Source of the DNA: Tetracentron sinense | Taxonomy: Eukaryota > Streptophyta > Magnoliopsida > Trochodendrales > Trochodendraceae | Assembly: GCA_015143295.1 (NCBI GenBank) | Contig: CM026556.1 | Coordinates: forward strand, 22,878,547 to 22,942,546 | Direction of reading: 5' to 3' | DNA length: 64,000 bases | Shown: positions 22,941 through 34,597 of the stretch, in pieces | How positions within the stretch are numbered: position 1 is the stretch's first letter | Layout: each line of letters begins with the position of its first letter | Translations under genes and position numbers: made by a program | The notes under the pieces: model-generated | What the model saw: the letters and a program-made list of their open reading frames with translations, nothing else | The model's database searches: none | What the model was told of the DNA's origin: nothing

Positions 22941-23933
22941 TAGATTGCTTTTGTAGTTGAATTACTTAGTACTTCCATATACTTAATTTTCTATAAGACT
23001 ATTTTCAATTTGAGCACAGTCTTTCTCTCTCATCCAAATTGGATATATATTTGATAGAATTTTGATTTTTTGATTGAGTGTAATATTCATTTTTCTGAAA
23101 TATTGGTTCATTGGGTATAGATTCTTTAGCCTTTGAAATGGATGCAGGGCAAGCCGTCATTTTGAGATTTGGGGGGATTCTGGGATGGTAGACACCAACC
23201 AAAAACTGATACATCTTCAAAATATCCAAGTTAAAACCTAAATTGTATAATTAATGTATTTCTTTTCCATTTTATATGCATTTCTCTGAGTTAATTATGA
23301 CCTACTTTAATTGCAGGTTCGACAATAATGTAATGCAACTCAAAAGCTATTATCGAGCCATAGCTATTACCTTTTGTTTTTCCAAAGGTAGACATGGCCT
23401 ATTACCCGAAGCCTATTGTATATGATCTCCAACCGTAGTGGGAAGCTTAGACGACCAAATGGTAGAAGAAGATAAATATAGATGATTGTTGCAAGAATGA
23501 TAGACACTTTGTCGAGAATCAATAGAGCTACTTACATCTTGGGACATCAAACGGTTTCTCCTAAAGGAAAGAAATTTACTTGAATCATGCATTTACGAAA
23601 AACCATATCAATTTGTATCATATGTTGTTTGATATCAATTTGTAGTACCATATGTTGTTTGTAACATTTGTATGCCTATATTTGAGCCCTAGTGTTGCAT
23701 GAAAATTACCTCATGCTCTTGGATTTTGAGGAATTGTATTCTGCTGCTATTATTTGTAGATAATTTATCTTTCATACTTCCACTAAAATGTCGTGGGTTA
23801 AGCATAATTGCTAATAGAGGTTAAATAACTAGGTAGGCAAGTTATTAGAAATATACTTGGGCAATAGTTATGGAAATAATATTTTTAACACATAATTTTT
23901 TTTTGGAAGGTACATAAATTTATACTTGACTTT
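22941..23933. other. Gene-free interval
   Basis: Nothing recognisable; AT-rich with no domain-bearing frame. Confidence 0.35.
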
Positions 23934-24114
23934 AGGGCTTCACAAATCCCGATCGGCCTGATTGTTCGGTGCGGCCTGATTTAGGCTCAGCCAGGCCCAA
24001 TTTTTAGGCTTGATCGGGTCGGGCCGAATCAAGCTTTTTTTAGGCTCAGCTCGACCCGATCCGGCCCAAGCTCGGTTCAGCTCGAATATTATTAAAAAAA
24101 TAAAAATAAATAAA

Positions 24115-24167
<53 letters not shown>

Positions 24168-24406
24168 TATTCTTATTTTATATATTTTGTTTAAAAAAAT
24201 ATTCAAGCCAAGCTCGAGCCAAGCCAAGCCCAGCTCGAGCTTGAATCAATTCGGATCGAGCCAAGCTTCGAGCCTTGCTTTTGAATTTGGGCCGAGCTTG
24301 GACCGAACTTTTCAAACTTGATTTCGGGCCGAGCCAGGCTTCGGGCCTAGAATTTACCCTTTCAAGCTGAGCCGAGCAGGGCAAAGCCCGGCCCGAATAC
24401 ACCCCT
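23934..24406. mobile_element. GGCCCGA-rich element with central AT array
   Basis: Two arms rich in AGCTCGG, GGGCCGAGC and GCCCGACC words flank an (AT)n array at 24121-24156. The right end is GAATACACCCCTAT, whose complement ATAGGGGTGTATTC is a common plant hAT-like terminus. The open frames here are artefacts of the repeated words. Confidence 0.5.
24121..24156. repeat. (AT)n microsatellite
   Basis: Uninterrupted AT dinucleotides over 36 bp. Confidence 0.95.
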
Positions 24407-25413
24407 ATTTGACTTACTTTATAAGGGGAAAATCTAAGTGACCTCTTTTAGGTAACCCTTTACTTCGGTCTAAGAATGGCCCAGCCATAAGTAGCACCTC
24501 AGAACACATCATTTGGTGGGTTGTTCTTCGAACATCCCAGTTGCTGACAGATGTTACAATTCTTGAGCATTTCTCTGCCTACTGTCCAAATGTAATTAGA
24601 TGCTAACCAAGCAAATCAATATGTTTATGACCGGATTGGTCATGTAACCACTAAGTTTATGGTTTGGAGATATCATATCAAACTGAGTTACTTAAACAAT
24701 GTATATTCCTTTTAAGGCATATATTGTTTGTTTAATATACATTGTTTTGGTTTCTATTTTTTTGGTAGATAGGAACCATAATGATGATATAAAGCGGATA
24801 TATTATGGTGATTGAGAATTGGGTTTTGTGGCTTGAGAGTATATGGAAAAAGCAATTGAGGTCCATGTATTTATCTCAAACTCAGTTAGATTTGTTTATA
24901 TGAATTTAAGTGGCAATGTTTACACCAATGCATTGTCGACATCTTAGATTAAGTTGAACTCTACAAACTCTTGAATTTATATCTTTCAAGGGCAAGGCTG
25001 CCTCTTGCATGTGAAATATTCAAAACTTCAAATCAAATGACACCTTTTTGGATATATTACATTCCATTCTCACGTTTTATCAGTTTAAATGATAAACAAA
25101 TAATTTTAAGTTACAGCAATTAGCAGCTAGATTCGCTATGATATTCTTTTATTATTTTTTAAAGTTAAAATTTGATTTTTAGAAAGATAAATTATAGGAT
25201 TTTGATTAAAAATGATGTTCATGGTTGGATTTGACATCATTACTCTAATTAATGTATCATCTGATTTTATTTTATTTTAATTATTTTGAAGGTAAATTGA
25301 TCTTTTGTTTCTATACCACAATATATAAACATTTTTTATTCCTTTTACAACCTGACATATCTTTACCTTCCTATCATAGGGGTAGGTGAAATTTTAAATA
25401 TATATATATATAT
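24407..25413. other. Gene-free AT-rich interval
   Basis: No supported gene, RNA or repeat boundary. Confidence 0.35.
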
Positions 25414-25877
25414 ATGGGAAGGGATCGAGAGACATATGAAATCGAGCATATATATTCACTCGTGCCCACATCCCTTTGATCCTTGGATCTAATGGCCAAC
25501 ATTTGACCACTTTTTATACGTATAAGGGCATTTTAGGAATTTTGAATTTATTCTCAAACTATCTCCTTCTTTCTCGAGAGACAGATTTCTTCAGCATTTC
25601 TCCCTCTGGCATATCTCTCTCTCTCTCTTCATCGAAGATTGTGAGGCTGTTGTCAAGGAGAGCCACATGCAACAAGCCAGGAGAAAGAAAAGAAAAAAAA
25701 CCACCCAACTCATCTCCATTACCATCTTCATCAAAGAGACCACAAGTAATTTCAAGAACAAGAGCATCACCGCCACCATGGTTGGTCGATCTATCTCATC
25801 CTTTCATATCATTTTAATTATATTAGTTTCATCTCAATTTTGGTCTAGTCCTGTGCATCGCTCGGGGTGTTTGCTAG
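25414..25877 (+). mobile_element. Plus-strand Helitron 3' end, 5' limit uncertain
   Basis: The right terminus shows the Helitron pattern: an imperfect hairpin CCTGTGCATCGCTCGGG (about 25850-25866), then CTAG at 25874-25877 followed by T. The left limit is arbitrary, placed after a TATATA run. Sequence just right of it (GGATCGAGAGACATATGAAA) recurs in inverted form near 30850-30885. The small frames inside are not supported as genes. Confidence 0.5.
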
Positions 25878-25975
25878 TATATATACATATGATATGAGAT
25901 TCTTTCTAGATTTTCAAAGCTTTCAAAATGGGTACGTTGGCGTTTGGCCAATCGTAAGGCTACATGTCTTCTAGG

Positions 25976-26580
25976 GGAGATCGAATCACAGCTAATCGCG
26001 ATTGAACTTGGGAGCGTTCAATCACACCCACAGGTCAACACGTGTCCTTGTTAACCGGGCTTCAGATTCTCTCTGGCACATGCCAGAGAAGTGCTCAAGG
26101 GCTTCCACACTTAAGCGACAAGTGGCAGGAGAAGTCATTTTATTTCTCCCCTTATTTTTGACTTCTCCTCATTTGATATATCTCTCCCTTTATCTCACCA
26201 TTTTATCACAATGTTTCAAATAAAGGCTGGAGAAGTCAATATCATGGGGCCCACGAAATGACTTCTCCAGCCAGCTCGCGATTCATTTGTGGTGGCCCGA
26301 GAGCACCTCTCTGACATGGGCTAGAGAGAATCCACAACTTGTTAACCGTGATTAAGATTCACTAACCCTTAGGGTTCAACCTTGGTTTTTAAAAAATATT
26401 TAACTTTGGTTAGAACTTTTAACCCTTAGGGTTAATATTTTTTTTCTCCTAAAAACCAAGGTTAGATTGTTGAACTGTAAGGATTAGTGAATCTTAACCA
26501 CAATTAATAGGGTTAATAGGGACATGTGTTGACTTGTGGGTGCGATTGAACTCTCCTTGAATCACTTTGATTCGATCTCC
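25976..26580. mobile_element. Foldback element FB1, copy 1 (contains nested MITE)
   Basis: A long imperfect palindrome with ends GGAGATCGAATCACAG and GATTCGATCTCC. Inner paired words include CACACCCACAGGTCAACACG against its complement and AACCTTGGTTTTTA against TAAAAACCAAGGTT. It is interrupted by a MITE at 26057-26338. Other copies lie at 28757, 31474, 32180, 34598 and 57102. Confidence 0.75.
26057..26338. mobile_element. 282-bp Mutator-like MITE nested in FB1
   Basis: Flanked by a perfect 9-bp duplication, TTGTTAACC, at 26048-26056 and 26339-26347. Removing it restores the FB1 sequence. The ends share GATTCTCTCTGGC and, inverted, GATTCTCTCTAGC. No coding. Confidence 0.85.
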
Positions 26581-27000
26581 TCCTAAGCATGCTTATGAGA
26601 ATTAGCTAGGATACTTGAACAAAATGTTCAGGAAAACTTTTCAGTAATAATTCTCTTCAAAATTCGAACGAAAACCCTTAAATGAAGCTACTAAAGGGTT
26701 AAAAGAAGCTACCAAATTGACGTTGAAACCCTACTCCTATTTCAGTGTTGAAGCCAAAATACCATTTGTCCCCAATTATTGTATCGCTAGGCTTCTATTC
26801 ATTTATCATTTATATTGCAAGCTGGCGGTAGAAACTCTATTTGCTATCACATAATGGTAATTTTCCATCAGATTTGATTTTTACTTTTTAGCAACCCCTT
26901 ATTTAGGTCTTAATGCTTCTATATAAATTCCTCTTTGGGTCTGAATTAGTGGTTGAATTTTTGGAATAGAAGGGAAGCACTCTAGGCTTTGTGAATTCCT
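26581..27000. other. Gene-free interval
   Basis: No supported feature. Confidence 0.35.
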
Positions 27001-27003
27001 TTA

Positions 27004-27323
27004 GGCTCTATTCTTTTGGTGGAACTTTTAAAAGTCCGGAACATTAATATTTTGGAACAAGAGGTAAGAGTCTGAGAGGAGAGGAAAGGAGAGAAGAGAG
27101 AGTTTCTAACTCTTTTACAGGATGATATCTCAGATTTGTTGGGTTCATTTTAATTAGAAGTTCCACATGTATGAAACTTAAAATACCAAATTTTTTGGTG
27201 GAAGGTCCATATTTGTAGAAATTTTGCACTCTATGGAATAATATAGTTAAAGACATTATGTTATATGAGACATAAAATAATGAAAGTTCTAGAGTTTAAA
27301 AGTTCCACCAAAAGAATGGACCC
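27004..27323. mobile_element. Tourist-like (PIF/Harbinger) MITE
   Basis: The ends pair: GGCTCTATTCTTTTGGTGGA at left and, on the other strand, GGGTCCATTCTTTTGGTGGA at right. A TTA trinucleotide flanks both sides (27001-27003 and 27324-27326), the usual 3-bp target for this superfamily. Length 320 bp; non-coding. Confidence 0.85.
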
Positions 27324-27570
27324 TTATTAGTAATTTGGAGTACTAGATGGATTCTTCCTTTTCCTCTCTTCTTTTTAAGATTTATTCCACCTTGTCATAG
27401 GGACATTCTACAGTGACATAGATATACGTTAGGCCACGTATCAACAACCATTTTTTCGGAATGTGATTTCATTTTGAAGTATCATTGATCAATGAATCCT
27501 TTGACATAAAAGGGGGGTGAATAGGTCTCCTAACAATGTCTACCAATTTTAATTAACAATTTATTAATTA

Positions 27571-27684
27571 TGAGGAGTTGATGGTGGGAGAAAGAGAAGA
27601 GCCTAGGCTTATGTTGGAGTGTTTTTGTTGAGCTATTACCATGGAAAATGCAGAGAGAAGAAGAAAGAGAAAGATAGCAGCCAT
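27571..27684 (-). pseudogene. 5' stub of a LECRK-type receptor kinase
   Basis: From the ATG at 27684 it encodes a signal peptide nearly identical to the 12827 gene (MAAIFLFLLL then SAFSMVIAQQ), then KHSNISLGSSLSPT. Homology stops abruptly at 27571 within the region preceding the lectin domain. The frame is open through the stub. It would give at most a short secreted peptide if it were transcribed, but nothing shows that it is. Confidence 0.85.
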
Positions 27685-27893
27685 GAGAAGAGTTTGGTTC
27701 TTTCTATCTCTTCTTCCTTACATCTTGTACAGGTAAAACTGAGTTGAAGGCTTCAATTCAAAGCACGTGGAAGGGGAATTGACTGAGAACTTTAAACTCA
27801 CAATTTTTTCAAGTCTGTTGACTTCAAATTCTATGAAGAAAAATCAAAGGATACTGGTCTGCCTTTTAAGAAGCGGCCAATCTCTCTCTCTCA

Positions 27894-28210
27894 CTAGTAG
27901 AGACCCGTGCGATCCACGGGTGTGAATAAAAAAATAATAAATCTTTACTCTCTATCCCTCTTATCATAATCCCCTGAAAATCCTTGAATGTTGGATTAAT
28001 ACGTCTTTACATTTTCTTTCTATCGGTCTTATCACAATCTCCTAAAACCCTTCCACTAGGTCGATATGTATTTCCATCTTCTCTCTCTATCTCTCGCATC
28101 ACAATCCCCACAAATCACTCTCATTTTTAAAGGTATCAAGGCGGCACTTGTAGAATTCTAGGGATTGGAGTTTGTAGATGAAAGAGGAGAATTATTTTTT
28201 TATAGTATAG
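27894..28210 (-). mobile_element. Short Helitron H3 inside the duplicated promoter
   Basis: Starts on plus with CTAG after A, then GTAGAGACCCGTGCGATCCA, the complement of a Helitron 3' hairpin and CTAG end. It ends near TTTATAGTATAG. The paralogous promoter at about 13017-13034 lacks it and reads straight through a TC repeat, giving an empty site. The 5' TC is not intact. Confidence 0.7.
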
Positions 28211-28756
28211 TCTCTCTCAATGTTCTTTTGGTGATCTTCTATTATGATCATTTTACTGTGAGAGATTACAAAAATAATAATCACCTTAAGATGTTGCATC
28301 TTAGTTTGGGAGAATGTAAATGGTGCTGATCTTGGTTGCTGTGGGTGAGGAATGACTTGAACTTTCGAGTCAATGGTTGTAGCTAGACACGTGCTCTAAT
28401 CCTCTTGAGTTATAGGGCTCCATCCTATCTGCAATAGATCAATTCCTGGGAGTACCTTCGAAAAGGCAATTTTTGCAAGAAGCTGGAATCTCACAATTTT
28501 GAACAGGTAACATATAACCAAAAAAAAAAAAAAAGGTCCGATATGATCAATAGTCTTTTTTGCACCCAAATATAAAATGTTTAATTACTGGTGCAGATGA
28601 CCTAGATAGCACTAAATGTCATCAATCGTAGCCCCCCTCAACTGAAATTGAAAGACTAAAAGTTTTAGATATTTCGGCTAAATTTTAGAAATTTAATTTT
28701 TTGAATTTTTAATAGGATCAAAATATTTTCACAATATATGCCAATATTTCATGAAG

Positions 28757-28872
28757 CCTAAGGATTAATGAATCTTAACCACAATAAATAGGGTTAATAG
28801 GGACACATGATGACTTGTGGGTGCGATTGACCCCTTGCTGAGTTCAATCGTGATTGACTGTGATTCGATCTT
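28757..28872. repeat. Half copy of FB1
   Basis: Contains the right arm only (GGATTAATGAATCTTAACCA through GATTCGATCT). It is absent from the paralogous region near 13440-13680. Confidence 0.65.
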
Positions 28873-29516
28873 TGCCTAAGCACGCTTATGAGAATTGTGG
28901 AAATTTTTATGAAAACTTGATAAATATATTGCAAATTTTTGTATTTTGAGATAAATAGTTGTATTTCATTAAAAAAATAGAAAATAAGTTTTTTAAAAAA
29001 TCTAGAAAATTCAGGTTGAATTTCTGAAATTTCTCAATAGTGTAACCCGATATAATTAATACCTAAAGGGGTGGGGGGGAGAGATTGAGATTTTGTTAAT
29101 TTTTTTTTTTTTGGAACAAGTAAACCCCGAGCGCAAGCAAGACCCCGAAATCCACATGAACGGGAAGCCCAAGCCCATGAGAACCATGTAACCATGTGTG
29201 GCCCCAAGGGGATGGCAAGAGTCAAAGTCAGGAACTCCACTGCCTGAGACATGGTCCCTTGCCAAAACAATATTTCAAACCTTCCTGTCAATAGTTTTTT
29301 TATTTCAAATGTTGAACAGAAAAACTATGGATACTAGTTTGGGGTTGTAGATTTTTTAAAGCATCAATTTCACGATCAAAGTTTCTAATTCTCTTCTAAA
29401 TGGTTATTTCAATGATAATCATGTTTGGTGATCTGGATACTTATTATAAGTACCCCCATTTTGCACTCCGCTTACATGACCTCCTGTGACTTGTCAGAAC
29501 ATCTCTCCAGAACCCC

Positions 29517-29633
29517 AAAAAACTGATACAATACGTTGGCTTTTGCCAAAATGACTAAAATGCCCTACAATGAATTTTTACAAAATACCCTGACTGTTTT
29601 AAAAAGTAACCAATTTATCCTACCTTTACCCTA

Positions 29634-29638
<5 letters not shown>
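29517..29638. other. Short gene-free spacer
   Basis: Nothing recognisable between the duplicated segment and the TA array. Confidence 0.35.

Positions 29639-29674
<36 letters not shown>
29639..29674. repeat. (TA)n microsatellite
   Basis: Eighteen TA units in a row. Confidence 0.95.
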
Positions 29675-29677
<3 letters not shown>

Positions 29678-30899
29678 TTGTAGCCGTGGGGGATCTAGGG
29701 ATCTAACGATTGCAATTACCAGATCTTTTATGAGGGAGTTATGAGGGAGGATGAATTTCGGGAAAGATAATATTTTAAAGAACCGTCTCCTCTTCCCTTG
29801 GGAGACAGTTTTTATCTGGAGTCAAATCCTCTACTTGGCAAATCCAATTATCACCCTTTGAGGTGGTCATGTGTCCCCTTCACACCCCTTAATTGCGGTT
29901 CAGATTCATCAATTTCTACCGTTCACCCACCTAGTTTTTAGAAAAAAATATTTTTTCTATTTTTTTAAATTGAAAAATTGTTTTTAGGATTTTTTTGGGT
30001 CTTTATAATATTAAAATATTAAAAAAATAGAATTAATATTTTTTTCTAAAGTATCCCAATGGGCACATATCCATGATCATTCCATACTCCTACTTCTCTC
30101 TTCCTCACCTCTCTCTTTGGCTCTGAACTTCCATTCTGCACATAACCAGTGATCATACCATACTCCTACTTCTTGTATTATGGGAAAATGTTGCTAGGTT
30201 AGAATGGCGCACACCAACATCTCAACCGAGAGGTGTAGAATTAATCCTTTTGAGATGTAGAATTAAACCAGTTTCCCACAAGAAAAAAAAAAATCGGTTC
30301 GCTAACCCAGCAATCAATTTAGTTCTCTACCATGATGGGATTGTTGGAGCACTGAAATTTGAGGAAAGAGCCTCATCAGAGAAGATTTAAGGCTTGTGCC
30401 GCACCCCCTTTAACGGTTTTCTCACCTGAGTTTCAGAGGTTTTGATGACTTTGGACTGTAGAGAGATCCACCGTTATACATACCCTAAGGTCTACACAGA
30501 AAGATTTTATCCCTTTATCCAATTTGATACAATGTATCCTCTTAGACCCTTGTTCATGGTTTTAGGCTTTCGCAGAGACGAAGATGACACTGGAATCCGT
30601 GGGAGAAGTTTAGAATCTGCCGGTGATCTAGAGAATGGGAAGGAAGAGAGAGAAAAATGTAGAGCGGATGTTGGATCTCCTGAAGGAGACGGATGGTGTG
30701 ATGTAGAAGGGCCTTTTAAAAAGAGAATTCCTTAAATACCCTTCCACATACAAAGAGAAGAGAAGTGTGATGGTAACCTTTTTTTTTTTGGTTAATTGAT
30801 GGTAGCCTTTAGATCTCTCAATCTAATCATTGTGTGCCTATGTGAATATATATGTTTTATTTCATATGTCTACCGATCCGTTCCTTATATATATATATA
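29675..30899. other. Gene-free interval between TA arrays
   Basis: Possibly one non-coding element lying between TA-rich targets. Its right end (CATATGTCTACCGATCC) is an inverted match to sequence near 25420. The 97-codon frame at 30442-30735 has no recognisable domain. An FB1-like patch (CACCCACCTAGTTTTTAG) lies near 29924. Confidence 0.35.
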
Positions 30900-31473
30900 C
30901 TAGCGGATTGCACGTGGTGTACAGTACTAATGTTTGGAAAATAGTAGATCAAGTGATAGCCTCAAAAACATGATTCTAATGAATTTGATAGTCAAATGCA
31001 TCAAATGAAATTATATAATTACTCCAACGAAAAATTAAAGAATTCTAGTGTCCAAAATTAAGTGCAAAACCAAACAAATTTGTGTATTTAACAACATGAT
31101 CTTTGCATTTAAAATGACAAAAAAAAATTAGAAGAGTTCTAAATAAGATAAATTTAAGAGAATAAAAGTAAGGAGATAATTAACACAGATTTATGTATAA
31201 GTGAGGAGAAAATTAAGAACAACAGCACCAATTAATTGAAATCTTCGCCGTACCCAAAACTTGTTAATCACCAGATATATAAAGATTCATCTGAAAGATG
31301 TGATTCGTGTAACAATTAACACAATAAAAAATAAAATTTAACACATTTTAAATTAAATTAAATTTTGGCCAATGCATAATTGCTATAATGGACCCTAAAA
31401 TTACAATAATAAACCCTAAAATAATGATTGGGATTTACTACAATAGAACAGTGATATTTCATTGAAAACACTA

Positions 31474-31831
31474 AGAGATTGAATCATAGACAATTGCGAC
31501 TGAACTTGGGGAGAGTTCAATCACAACAACATGTCAACACATATCCATGTTAACTCCTACTAACTGAGGTTAAGATTCACTAACCTTTAGGGGTCAACAA
31601 TCTAACCTTGGTTTTTATTTAAAAAATATATTAACCCTAAGGGTTATAAGTTCTCAACCAGAGTTAAAAGTGTTTTTAATATGTTTTCTAAAATCAAAGT
31701 TAGATTATTGAATCCTAAGGATTAATGAATCTTAACCACACTTAATAGGGGTTAATAGGAACACGTTTCAACCTGTGGGTGTGATTGAACTCTCCCTGAG
31801 TACAATCGTGATTGGCTGTGATCTATTCTCT
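31474..31831. mobile_element. Foldback element FB1, uninterrupted copy
   Basis: The cleanest copy of FB1 in the window, about 358 bp. Arms such as GTTAAGATTCACTAACCTTT pair with GGATTAATGAATCTTAACCA, and AACAATCTAACCTTGG pairs inversely with AAGTTAGATTATTG. Non-coding. Confidence 0.7.
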
Positions 31832-32179
31832 TGCCATTAAGTTGGTGGGCCATTTTAAGCATCTAGGTTGCCTAATAAACAATGGGCCACTACCTCTGTG
31901 ATTGGTCTTGTACCAAATAACCACACCTAAACAACGATCTAAACAGTATGTTTGTTTACATATAATATAACAATGCCTGTTGAGTTAGCCTGTGCAAGGA
32001 ACATGCATACTCCCTATAAATTAGCCGGATACATAGAATGACCCACTCTCCCTATTTGGTACGAACTCTTCATTAGGTTAGCTAACCCCGCAAATGAATA
32101 AAATCCTGGACCGGGTTATAACCGGAGTTGGGGGAGTCCGGTTATGCCTGGGGTGGCTTGTCCCCTTTGACACCCTTAA

Positions 32180-32305
32180 CCGTGATTAAGATTCACTCAC
32201 CCCTAAGGTTCATCCACCTATCCTTGGTTTTTAGAAAAATAATATTTAAAATATTTTAATACTTTTTCTGAAAACAAAGGATAGGTGGTTGAATCTTAAT
32301 CACGG
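32180..32305. repeat. 126-bp palindrome related to FB1 centre
   Basis: The ends are perfect inverted 16-mers, CCGTGATTAAGATTCA and TGAATCTTAATCACGG. The inner arms CCACCTATCCTTG and CAAAGGATAGGTGG also pair. As RNA or single-stranded DNA it would fold into one hairpin. Confidence 0.8.
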
Positions 32306-33860
32306 TTTAGTTTCCAATTTTTTTAAATATGTAGACGTGAGAAGGGGTTGTATTCTAAATATAACCTAATAATCATGGACAGCCGTCCATTAAGCCATCA
32401 AAGCTTTGCTTTAGGCCCCATTAAAAAAAAAAAAAAAAAAAATATTAAAAAGGCCCAATTTAGAATATTAAAAAAATGAAAGGCCCATTTAGAATATTAA
32501 AAATGCCTCATTTATAGTTAATTTTTTTTTAATAATATTAAAAAAAAAAACTCATTTAGAAATTTTTGCTTTAGGCCTCCAAATGGCTTGGGTCAGCCCT
32601 AATAATAATAATAATAAAAGATGACAGAAATTATGGTGATTTATAAGAAAAAATTAGGAAAAAAAAAATCAAGCGTGCTTCCTTTTTTATTTTATTAGTT
32701 TTTTTTTTTTTTTTTTTGTGAAGAATTTTTAAACACACACCAAGTCTCAACCTAAGATTATAAGGAAAAATTAGGAAAAAATATAAGCATGCTTCCTGCC
32801 TTTTTTTTTTTTTGTTGATTGACAATGGTTTGATTGAAGGAATAAAGTAATGCTTTGAAAAGATAATGGACATGTAAACAGGATTTCATGATGGGATTCC
32901 AGTAATGGTTTTTCTTTTTTTAGGCATGAACGAATCAAACTCATCCTATTATTTTCAAGCCAATCGTTGATAAAAAATAAAAAGTAGGCAAAAGAAATTC
33001 TCATGAAATTAATTTAAAAAATTATAATATTAAGTTTAATTTGTTGACAATAGTTTGACAAAACGTAAATAATAATTTTAAAAACCCGAAAGAAAACCGT
33101 TTCTCTGTTTGAGTCGCTGGAGATACGTGGGAAACTAAAAAAATATGGTGAAGATAATCTAATTGACAAAAAAAAAAAAAACTGAATATGAGAATGAGGG
33201 AAAACATACCATTTTTTCTTCTGAATGCTATACCATCGCTCGAATTTTTTGTCTGGAGTGCATAGTAGAACGGTTTGTTGCATTTCTCATTATTCTTTGA
33301 ACCTAATACAGAGATGTAGGAGACAAAGAAGAGAGAGAAGAGGGGGAGGGGGGAGAGAGAGAGAGAAGCGTGAAGTGGGGAAACGTGGGAGAAGCACTAC
33401 TAATGAAAAAGGTAACAGTTTATGTGTATTTAACAATGTGAATTTTGATTATAGGGGCGGTAAGAAGAGAGAAAATTAGGGAGAGAAACTGGGAACAAAA
33501 GATTGTGGTTGGTTATTGTTGATTTCACTTTTGTACCCTCTAATAAAATAATGGAACAGTTGATTTAATGGTCATTAAACAAAAGATCAACCAACCTTTT
33601 TGAGAAAAGAGATACTGGAATTCTAATAAGAAACGTGGGAAAAGAATGGTGAGATAGTTATTAGGTTTAGAGAGAAGTGAGGTGGTTGAGACACGTAATA
33701 GTAGAAATTGTTTTTTGTGGTTTATTAAAGATTTTAAGGCTTTGAAAATTCAATCAACCTTTTACTCTCCAATTTTCTTTATAGTAGTAGAGATATAACT
33801 AGTAGAGATCCCATGCGATGCACGGGTAATAATTAAGAATATCTAAAATTAAAGGACTTT

Positions 33861-34016
33861 GCTACTGAGACTCCCTTAGGGTCGAGACCACTGAGACCAT
33901 GCACTAAGAGCATTGGATTTCAGGTGGGGCCCATTTCACATGGTAGACCCCACCTAAAATCTCATGCTCTTAGAGCATGGTCTTGGTGGTCTCGGCCCTA
34001 AAGGGGTCTCAGAAGC
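33861..34016. mobile_element. Hairpin MITE nested in Helitron H5
   Basis: The arms form a long near-perfect palindrome of about 156 bp: GCTACTGAGACTCCCTTAGG at left, and GCTTCTGAGACCCCTTTAGG reading the right end on minus. The centre falls near CCCATTTCACATGG. The target duplication is unclear (TTT on both sides). Confidence 0.7.
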
Positions 34017-34238
34017 TTTATCCAATATTAAATAATAATATTTATTTATTGAAATATTAAGTAATATATTTTAAAAATATTTAATAAATTTTATTTTTAA
34101 TAATATAAGTTTTTTTTATTTATTTGATACATTATTATTTGTATTAACTAATTAATTTTATAGTAATATATTATTTTAATTAACATTTAGTGAAAAATCA
34201 TAAGTTTCTTAGTATTAAACTTATATTAATACATCTAA

Positions 34239-34398
34239 GAGTTGGAGATAAGAGATGACTCTACAATAATGGAGATAGATAGGGCCTCTAGGATGAGATA
34301 GTGGATCCCAAACCTATAAGAGTTGGAGATAAGAGAGGACTCTACAATAGTGGAGATAGAGAGGACTCAAAGATGAGATAGTGAGTCCCAAACTTGAA
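34239..34398. repeat. 80-bp tandem duplication
   Basis: Two units beginning AGAGTTGGAGATAAGAGA, 80 bp apart, with small differences. Confidence 0.85.
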
Positions 34399-34597
34399 CG
34401 GTGAAGATTAAAGAGAAAAACTACATGTCATCTCTAAAATAGAACTTATGAGATTGGAGGGATTGGAGTTTGGAGAGCAAAGAGAAAAATCTTATTTCTT
34501 TATATTATAGTAGTAGATTGGATTCTTTCTAAACCTTCAAAGCTTTCAAAATGGGTAGGTTGGCATTAGGTCAATCATATGCCCGCATGTCTCCTAG

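Larger units (their letters stand above)
27571..29516. repeat. Segment duplicated from 12711-14360 (copy 2)
   Basis: A diverged copy of the first 38 codons and upstream region of the receptor kinase. It has gained a Helitron (27894-28210) and half an FB1 element (28757-28872). Blocks keep the same order and orientation as copy 1. Confidence 0.85.
30900..33793 (-). mobile_element. Non-autonomous Helitron H4
   Basis: On minus it starts TCTCTACTACTATAAAGAAA and ends CTAG followed by T. It lies between A (30899) and T (33794). The 3' hairpin is degenerate, with CACGTG near the end. The 2894-bp interior contains an FB1 copy (31474-31831), an FB1-like palindrome (32180-32305), several A/T runs and no replicase. 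Confidence 0.7.
33799..34517 (-). mobile_element. Non-autonomous Helitron H5
   Basis: On minus it starts TCTACTACTATAATATAAAG and ends with the hairpin region CCCGTGCATCGCATGGG, a short spacer and CTAG. It lies between A (33798) and T (34518). It is separated from H4 by only TATAA. Inside are a hairpin MITE (33861-34016) and an 80-bp tandem pair (34239-34398). Confidence 0.75.

Noticed and set aside
25476..25817. 113-codon open frame on plus
   Set aside because: Overlaps CT-rich sequence inside a Helitron-like end; no domain and no conserved frame.
30442..30735. 97-codon open frame on plus with many charged residues
   Set aside because: No recognisable family, lies between transposon ends, and the composition is explained by GA-rich sequence.
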